A stretch of 64,000 bases of DNA from Spirochaetae bacterium HGW-Spirochaetae-2 (GTDB taxonomy: Bacteria > Spirochaetota > Spirochaetia > Sphaerochaetales > Sphaerochaetaceae): contig PGXW01000002.1 of NCBI GenBank assembly GCA_002839355.1, positions 109,475 through 173,474 on the forward strand, read 5' to 3'. The position numbers and the translations under genes are program-made. The notes under the pieces were generated by a model, which was not told where the DNA came from, ran no database searches, and was given only the letters and a program-made list of their open reading frames with translations. Below, piece by piece: positions 59,988-64,000 of this stretch. How positions within the stretch are numbered: the stretch's first letter is position 1; the number at the start of each line of letters is the position of its first letter.

Positions 59988-60440
59988 TCAAATTTTGGTA
60001 AAACGTGAAGCCGGGGCTTTGCAAATCGGACAAAGCTCGGGCACTTCCTTGGCTATCGCAATGAATCCACACGCTTCACACACGTAGAGATTGTTGCCCT
60101 CCATCAGGGCATCACCCTGTTTCGCATAGCGGACAAGCACCGATTTGTGGATTGTGGTCACCTTCTTTCCCCACGTCACACAACGGAGTGCTCCCCGGTC
60201 GCCGACTTGCTGTGCCCGGGTTTCCACCGCAACGTAACCGCTTTCGGTATCGGAAGTGATGCAGGTATCCAAATCATTGAACGATACCGGTCCTGCGACT
60301 CCAGCACTCTGACTGAAATATGCGGCGAGCTTGCCGAACAGTCCGGCTTCGGTCGGACGCATCTGCTTGTCGCAAGCCTTCGACAGGTTGGTGCAGATTG
60401 CCGCCAAGGCTCCAGACGAATGGGGTTCCTTGTATTCCAT
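59988..60440 (-). CDS. rubredoxin-domain protein (rubrerythrin-like tail)
   Basis: The 150-residue protein ends in a rubredoxin-like iron site: YVCEACGF and LCPICKAPASRF (two CxxC pairs about 14 residues apart), as at the C-terminus of rubrerythrins. The N-terminal 105 residues are helical at first but lack the ExxH pairs of a di-iron ferritin-like centre, so it is not a complete rubrerythrin. GGAGAAG precedes the ATG. It pairs with the ferredoxin gene; a role in electron transfer to peroxide- or superoxide-removing enzymes is inferred. Confidence 0.78.
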   Translation of the reverse strand: MEYKEPHSSGALAAICTNLSKACDKQMRPTEAGLFGKLAAYFSQSAGVAGPVSFNDLDTCITSDTESGYVAVETRAQQVGDRGALRCVTWGKKVTTIHKSVLVRYAKQGDALMEGNNLYVCEACGFIAIAKEVPELCPICKAPASRFTKI

Positions 60441-60460
60441 GGGGCACTTCTCCTTTATAT

Positions 60461-60477
60461 ATACAGCTTACCTGTAT
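60461..60477 (-). promoter_or_regulatory. inverted repeat upstream of the rubredoxin-ferredoxin unit
   Basis: A perfect repeat ATACAG-cttac-CTGTAT is followed on the minus strand by TATATAAA and then the ribosome site. A dyad just upstream of the -10 is where MerR-type activators bind. A related ACAGG/CTGT arrangement (58971-58982, CAGGATATCCTG) precedes merR. Confidence 0.48.
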
Positions 60478-60515
60478 GCTACCATCGCTCGGTGATGTTG
60501 TCACCAACTCTTTTG

Positions 60516-60545
60516 TTGACCGAACCATGGAGGACTAGGTATGTT
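60516..60545 (+). promoter_or_regulatory. promoter of the glutaredoxin gene
   Basis: TTGACC (60516-60521), 18 bases, TATGTT (60540-60545). An upstream hairpin-like repeat GGTGA-n5-TCACC (60491-60505) lies between this promoter and the divergent rubredoxin-domain gene. Confidence 0.42.
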
Positions 60546-60583
60546 ATGGGCATAAAACAGAAACCAAATTAAGGAGGCCTATC

Positions 60584-60814
60584 ATGGCTGTCACATTGTA
60601 TAGCACACCGACCTGTGGATTTTGCCGGATGGCAAAGAGTTATTTGCAGAACAACAACGTCCCCTACACCGAGTACAACGTCGCTTCGAATTCCGAGAAG
60701 GCTCAGGAAATGGTCCGCAAGTCCGGACAGATGGGAGTACCCGTCCTGGATGTGAATGGCAAGATCATTGTCGGTTTCGACCGCGCGGCAATCGACCAGG
60801 CACTCAAACACTAA
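60584..60814 (+). CDS. glutaredoxin-like protein (NrdH type)
   Basis: The 76-residue thioredoxin-fold protein has the redox motif CGFC in TPTCGFCRMAK near the N-terminus, a cis-proline segment MGVPVLDVNG and a GFDRAAIDQAL end typical of NrdH and small glutaredoxins. It reduces disulfides in the cytoplasm. AAGGAGG lies 6 bases before the ATG. A terminator follows. It belongs to the redox group of genes at 59-61 kb. Confidence 0.92.
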   Translation: MAVTLYSTPTCGFCRMAKSYLQNNNVPYTEYNVASNSEKAQEMVRKSGQMGVPVLDVNGKIIVGFDRAAIDQALKH

Positions 60815-60845
60815 TCGGGCTCAAGTCGGTTTGGTCGAGCAACAA

Positions 60846-60877
60846 CGGGTGTTCCGCTGAGGGACACCTGTTTTCTT
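60846..60877 (+). terminator. Rho-independent terminator after the glutaredoxin gene
   Basis: CGGGTGTTCC (60846-60855) pairs with GGGACACCTG (60861-60870), ten pairs with two G-U, loop GCTGA, followed by TTTTCTT. It reaches the stop codon of the convergent TctC-type gene. Confidence 0.75.
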
Positions 60878-61844
60878 ATTGCAGTAATCCGCTCTCCCAA
60901 ATTTCCCGTACCCATGGGAACTCGACGTCCACCAGATACGATTCCGTTTCATCCATATCCAAGAAAGCCCCTGAAAGCATATGTGCCCGGACATATCCCT
61001 CGGTCCATTCGGAAACACGGACAAGATCGGAGAATACCCGATTCCAATACGCCCTCGCCCCGGTGCTCATGGCCACAGAGCCCATCACATACCGCGAAAT
61101 CTCGTAATCGAGCCCCTCGATTCCCAATTCGGCCAATGTAGGTGCAGCGGGAATCGTATCCGATGGGAAAATAGGTGTGAAAGCCGCCAATACCCTGAGT
61201 TTGCCTGAAGCGATACCTTCCACAGCCTCCGAAGGATTGAGGATACCGGCATCGAGTTGCCCGTGGGTCATGCCGGTAACGATGAACGAGGAGCTGTTGT
61301 AGTAGATTGTCCTCAGGTTGCCCGCAAGCTTGGCGTTCAGCTGCAATACACAATAGCGGTCGAAGTTATCGGCTGTGCCGACCAACAGGTCCAAACCCCC
61401 AGCCCGGGTGCGCAGGTCGTTGAATTCGCGGTACGGGCTATCGTAGGGAACGACCAGCAGGATCGGATCCACGGCAAGCCGTGCGATCGGTACCAGTTGC
61501 CGGTTCATGCCGCCATCGTGCAAAACCAGCAGGTGTGGGGTATTCACCACCATCAGGGTATGGTCGGGATCGGGCCGGCTGTTGACGTAGGCGAATCCCG
61601 CCAAGCCGGAACCTCCCGGTTTGTGCACAGCGGACAACGGTACCTCAGCCAAGCGGTATTGTCCGGCAATATCCACGATGGTTGTGGCCAGCAAGTCGCT
61701 CCCACCACCCCCGGCGGCCGGAACCACGACTTCCACAGGGCTGGTCGGAACGAATCCGTCTTCTTGGGCACCCCGTGCCGAAAGGGAAGCAATAGACAGC
61801 AGGAGCACAATGCAGTAGAAGCAAGCGCTATATTTCACTTTCAT
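60876..61844 (-). CDS. TctC/Bug-type substrate-binding protein, orphan
   Basis: The 322-residue exported protein has a signal peptide (about 1-23) and the Bug fold: VEVVVPAAGGGGSDLLAT at the start of the mature part, VNSRPDPDHTLMVVN, and HGQLDAGILNPSEAVEGIASGKLRVLA. Such proteins bind carboxylates for tripartite tricarboxylate transporters, but no tctA or tctB gene is nearby. It may serve a transporter elsewhere or act as a sensor. It converges on the glutaredoxin gene. Confidence 0.87.
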   Translation of the reverse strand: MKVKYSACFYCIVLLLSIASLSARGAQEDGFVPTSPVEVVVPAAGGGGSDLLATTIVDIAGQYRLAEVPLSAVHKPGGSGLAGFAYVNSRPDPDHTLMVVNTPHLLVLHDGGMNRQLVPIARLAVDPILLVVPYDSPYREFNDLRTRAGGLDLLVGTADNFDRYCVLQLNAKLAGNLRTIYYNSSSFIVTGMTHGQLDAGILNPSEAVEGIASGKLRVLAAFTPIFPSDTIPAAPTLAELGIEGLDYEISRYVMGSVAMSTGARAYWNRVFSDLVRVSEWTEGYVRAHMLSGAFLDMDETESYLVDVEFPWVREIWESGLLQ

Positions 61845-61920
61845 CTGTACAATAATACAGCATCGTGCCTCTTTGTCCAGCTATTGATTGCCGAAAGGAA
61901 AAGCTCTAGAGTACACCTTG

Positions 61921-62838
61921 ATGCAACAGACACAGGATTCTCCCAACCGCACAGCCCTGATACTCGCCTTCTCGACGGTCATGCTCTGGTCCACGGGGTT
62001 CGTTTTCACGCGCATAGCGGTCCGTCACATCGCACCGCTACCGTTGGGACTACTCAGATATGGTTTTGCGGCCATTGTCCTCATCATCATAGGATTCGTG
62101 AAACGCATTGGATTCCCACGGCTCAGGGACGTGCCACAATTTATTGGATTGGGAGCGTTGGGCTTCGCCTTGTACCAGATTCTGTTCAATATTGCCATGA
62201 CAACCATTTCGGCGGCTACAGCAAGTGTGGTCACCGCTACGGTCCCGGTTCTCGCGGCCCTCTTCGCGACGATACTGTTCAAGGAGCACTTGGGGAGTAT
62301 TGGATGGATCGCAGTGGTAGTGGAATTCTCGGGCATCCTCATGCTTACCCTGTGGGAACGGGAAGTTTCCATTGGGTGGGGTCTTGCGTGGATGCTCGCG
62401 GCCGCCATCAGTTTCGCCGCCTACAACCTCATCCAACGGTTCTCAACCAAAAAGTACACTCCCCTGCAATCGACAGTCTACAGTATCGTAGCCTCGACAC
62501 TGCTGTTGATGCCATTCCTGCCCGAAGCGGTCCAGACGCTCACCACAGTTCCCTGGCAACCTATCGCCGCTGTCGTTTTCATGGGCGTTTTTCCCAGCGC
62601 AATCGGATTTTTACTGTGGACCCGAGCACTCTCCATCGCTCACCATATCGGCGATGTCACCAACTTCATGTTCGTTACGCCACTGTTGTCAACTTTCCTC
62701 GAGATCTTGCTCATCGGGGATGTTCCCGATACCGGGACCATTGTCGGAGGTGCGACGATTCTGTTTGGTGTGATCCTGTTCAATAACCGGCAACGCCTGG
62801 CAAACCGGGGTGCAAGGCTATACAACCGCCGCACTTGA
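61921..62838 (+). CDS. EamA (DMT) family permease
   Basis: The 305-residue protein has ten predicted membrane helices in two repeated EamA domains (about 10-145 and 155-290; ALILAFSTVMLWSTGFVFTRI, GLAWMLAAAISFAAYNLIQRF). Members export amino acids or other metabolites. The start at ATG 61921 lacks a clear ribosome site; an in-frame TTG at 61888 is an alternative. ogt follows after 15 bases, probably in the same message. Confidence 0.86.
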   Translation: MQQTQDSPNRTALILAFSTVMLWSTGFVFTRIAVRHIAPLPLGLLRYGFAAIVLIIIGFVKRIGFPRLRDVPQFIGLGALGFALYQILFNIAMTTISAATASVVTATVPVLAALFATILFKEHLGSIGWIAVVVEFSGILMLTLWEREVSIGWGLAWMLAAAISFAAYNLIQRFSTKKYTPLQSTVYSIVASTLLLMPFLPEAVQTLTTVPWQPIAAVVFMGVFPSAIGFLLWTRALSIAHHIGDVTNFMFVTPLLSTFLEILLIGDVPDTGTIVGGATILFGVILFNNRQRLANRGARLYNRRT

Positions 62839-62853
62839 TGATACGTTTCGATC

Positions 62854-63339
62854 ATGAATAAACGGTATGCAGTCTATACAACGGATATCGGGGATCTGGT
62901 GATTGCCGAGGAGAACGGGGCCATTACCGATGTCTTCACAGGACCGGACGTACCAGTCACCTTCCACGCACGGAAGGAGGAGACCCCCCTCACCGCCCAA
63001 GCGGCTGACCAAATGCGGCAATACCTGCGTGGGCAGCGGCAAACCTTCACCCTCCCCTTGGCACCGCACGGAACGGCCTTCCAACAATCAGTATGGAAGG
63101 CACTTACGCAGATTCCCTATGGACAAACGTGCAGCTACAAGGATATCGCGATCGCCATAGGAAATCCCAAGGCAGTACGGGCAGTTGGCATGGCAAACCA
63201 CCACAATCCCATCTCGTTCATCATTCCCTGCCACCGCGTAATCGGTGCGGACGGTTCCCTGGTAGGGTATGGTGGTGGGCTCGCCCTCAAGAAGCGGTTG
63301 CTCGATCTCGAACGGTCGGTCCTCGCAACAAAGGGTTGA
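62854..63339 (+). CDS. ogt: methylated-DNA-protein cysteine methyltransferase
   Basis: This protein removes alkyl groups from O6-alkylguanine by suicidal transfer to Cys126, in the motif IPCHRVIG. The 161-residue length and the helix-turn-helix segment YKDIAIAIGNPKAVRAVGMA (95-114, with the arginine finger) are typical of Ogt. It lacks the Ada N-terminal regulatory domain. It converges on the flavodoxin gene with 3 bases between stops. Confidence 0.95.
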   Translation: MNKRYAVYTTDIGDLVIAEENGAITDVFTGPDVPVTFHARKEETPLTAQAADQMRQYLRGQRQTFTLPLAPHGTAFQQSVWKALTQIPYGQTCSYKDIAIAIGNPKAVRAVGMANHHNPISFIIPCHRVIGADGSLVGYGGGLALKKRLLDLERSVLATKG

Positions 63340-63342
63340 CGG

Positions 63343-63765
63343 TTATACAGCCGAGAAGCGAGAACCGAATGCCCTGCAATCGTCGGCCTCCCCACTCGGG
63401 TCTTCCTGGATCGCCAGTCCCTCCTCGAAGAGTTTCGCACCGTTGGCAATGACACGCTGTTCCCAATCCCGCATCCATTGCCCGTCCCCCCAACCGTAGG
63501 AACCGAACAAGGCCACGTGCTTTCCAGTCAAGCCCGCCTCGATGCCAGCGAAGAAAGGTTCGAACTCCATATCCTCAAGCTCCTCGTCACCCATCGATGG
63601 GCATCCGAAGGCAAAGCGATCGTATCTGGCGAGGATATCGGCGTCACATTGGGATACCGGCAGCACCTCCACTTCGGCACCGTTTTCCCGTGCCCCCTCT
63701 GCTATCAACGTTGCCATGGACTCGGTATTGCCGGTCCCGCTCCAATATATGATTGCGATACGCAT
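63343..63765 (-). CDS. flavodoxin
   Basis: The 140-residue short-chain flavodoxin has the FMN phosphate loop SGTGNTESMA (residues 9-18), the flavin-stacking FGCPSMGDEELED region (53-65) and FGSYGWGDGQWM (86-97). It replaces ferredoxin as an electron carrier, often when iron is scarce. AAGGAG is seven bases before the ATG. A perfect inverted repeat lies 16 bases upstream, probably a metal- or redox-regulator site. Confidence 0.94.
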   Translation of the reverse strand: MRIAIIYWSGTGNTESMATLIAEGARENGAEVEVLPVSQCDADILARYDRFAFGCPSMGDEELEDMEFEPFFAGIEAGLTGKHVALFGSYGWGDGQWMRDWEQRVIANGAKLFEEGLAIQEDPSGEADDCRAFGSRFSAV

Positions 63766-63780
63766 AGGACAACTCCTTAA

Positions 63781-63832
63781 TGTTAGCTATTGCTAACACA
63801 CACAGCCTACTCCCCTCTTTCAGCTTCGTCAA
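63781..63832 (-). promoter_or_regulatory. promoter and inverted-repeat operator of the flavodoxin gene
   Basis: TTGACG (63832-63827), 17 bases and a weak TAGGCT (63809-63804) form the promoter. The perfect inverted repeat TGTTAGC-tatt-GCTAACA (63781-63798) covers the transcription start. The TTAGC/GCTAA arms recall DtxR- or Fur-type iron boxes. Confidence 0.5.
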
Positions 63833-63910
63833 GGGGCATCCGGCGAACGGTTTGGTGTGGAATTTGCAATGTCTTTCTCGGTGATATATTACAAATTGGA
63901 TACATTGCGA

Positions 63911-63939
63911 TTGACCTATGTCACAATCCACGGTATAGT
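63911..63939 (+). promoter_or_regulatory. rightward promoter near the window edge
   Basis: TTGACC (63911-63916), 17 bases, TATAGT (63934-63939), ten of twelve consensus positions. It points out of the window; the 60 bases that follow hold no convincing start codon, so the gene it drives lies to the right. Nothing else was recognised between 63833 and the end. Confidence 0.5.
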
Positions 63940-64000
63940 CCAAGTATCTGGATGTTCTTGGTTCCGGGTCATTGTTCTGTAGACCGTGTGTTTCCTATCG

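Noticed and set aside
59988..60440. Calling this gene a rubrerythrin
   Set aside because: Only the rubredoxin-like tail fits; the two ExxH motifs of the di-iron domain are not present.
61257..62786. 509-codon open frame on the plus strand across the TctC and EamA genes
   Set aside because: It crosses two unrelated genes with clear family features in other frames, starts inside one and ends inside the other, and its translation is low-complexity and His/Arg/Gln-rich.
1..64000. CRISPR arrays, insertion sequences and rRNA genes
   Set aside because: No regularly spaced repeat series, no transposase-like frame with terminal inverted repeats and no rRNA sequence was found on reading through both strands.

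Overview
The window is bacterial chromosome of about 55 % GC and is almost fully coding. The best guess for the host is a spirochaete close to Sphaerochaeta or Treponema. The reasons are the long GlyA with a large internal insertion, the two-subunit glycine decarboxylase (GcvPA/GcvPB), a 741-residue DUF4954 protein, an outer-membrane barrel protein, and secreted binding proteins whose signal peptides end in an AAG-type motif without a lipobox cysteine. This is inference from gene families; no rRNA is present.

Layout. 1-5.4 kb: fatty-acid initiation, with fabH-fabD on the minus strand divergent from accB-accC-accD-accA, the two units facing each other across one shared palindrome. 5.4-8.7 kb: a translationally coupled pair of poorly known genes (DUF4954 plus a hypothetical). 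8.8-19.7 kb: azlCD, an ArsR-type regulator with an MFS exporter, trpS, an AbrB-like permease, a PutP-type symporter, mscL, a short-chain dehydrogenase, a dihydropyrimidinase-type amidohydrolase and a secreted serpin. 19.7-27 kb: glycine metabolism (glyA, gcvH, a barrel protein, gcvPA, gcvPB; no gcvT) divergent from a sodium:amino-acid symporter. 27-33 kb: uronate catabolism, a TRAP transporter with kduI, kduD and a YhcH protein, divergent from an IclR regulator. 33-39.4 kb: infA, an Smr protein, a CBS-ACT protein and a complete Liv-type ABC importer.

39.6-51 kb is the accessory stretch. It holds a membrane-protein/XRE pair with an oxidoreductase, tRNA-Arg(CCU), a toxin-antitoxin module between two 41-bp direct repeats, an ABC-2 exporter with its own two-component system (similar in layout to linearmycin-resistance operons), a DUF1566-type lipoprotein, a DUF4332 protein, PadR with a CPBP protein, and two tandem lipoproteins fused into one reading frame. 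51-58.9 kb: a nucleoside-type (BMP) ABC importer joined to a zinc dehydrogenase, an FGGY kinase and an LsrF-like aldolase, which reads as an uptake-oxidise-phosphorylate-cleave pathway for an unknown substrate. 59-63.8 kb: redox genes (a MerR regulator with a four-cysteine tail, a ferredoxin, a rubredoxin-domain protein, a glutaredoxin, a flavodoxin), with a TctC-type binding protein, an EamA permease and a DNA alkyltransferase between them.

Regulatory architecture is unusually readable. Two divergent pairs share -35 sequence (fab/acc and TRAP/iclR). Each of the three binding-protein genes is followed by a stem-loop before its membrane subunits, and two genes appear to have leaderless promoters. 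No insertion sequence, prophage, CRISPR array or rRNA was seen.
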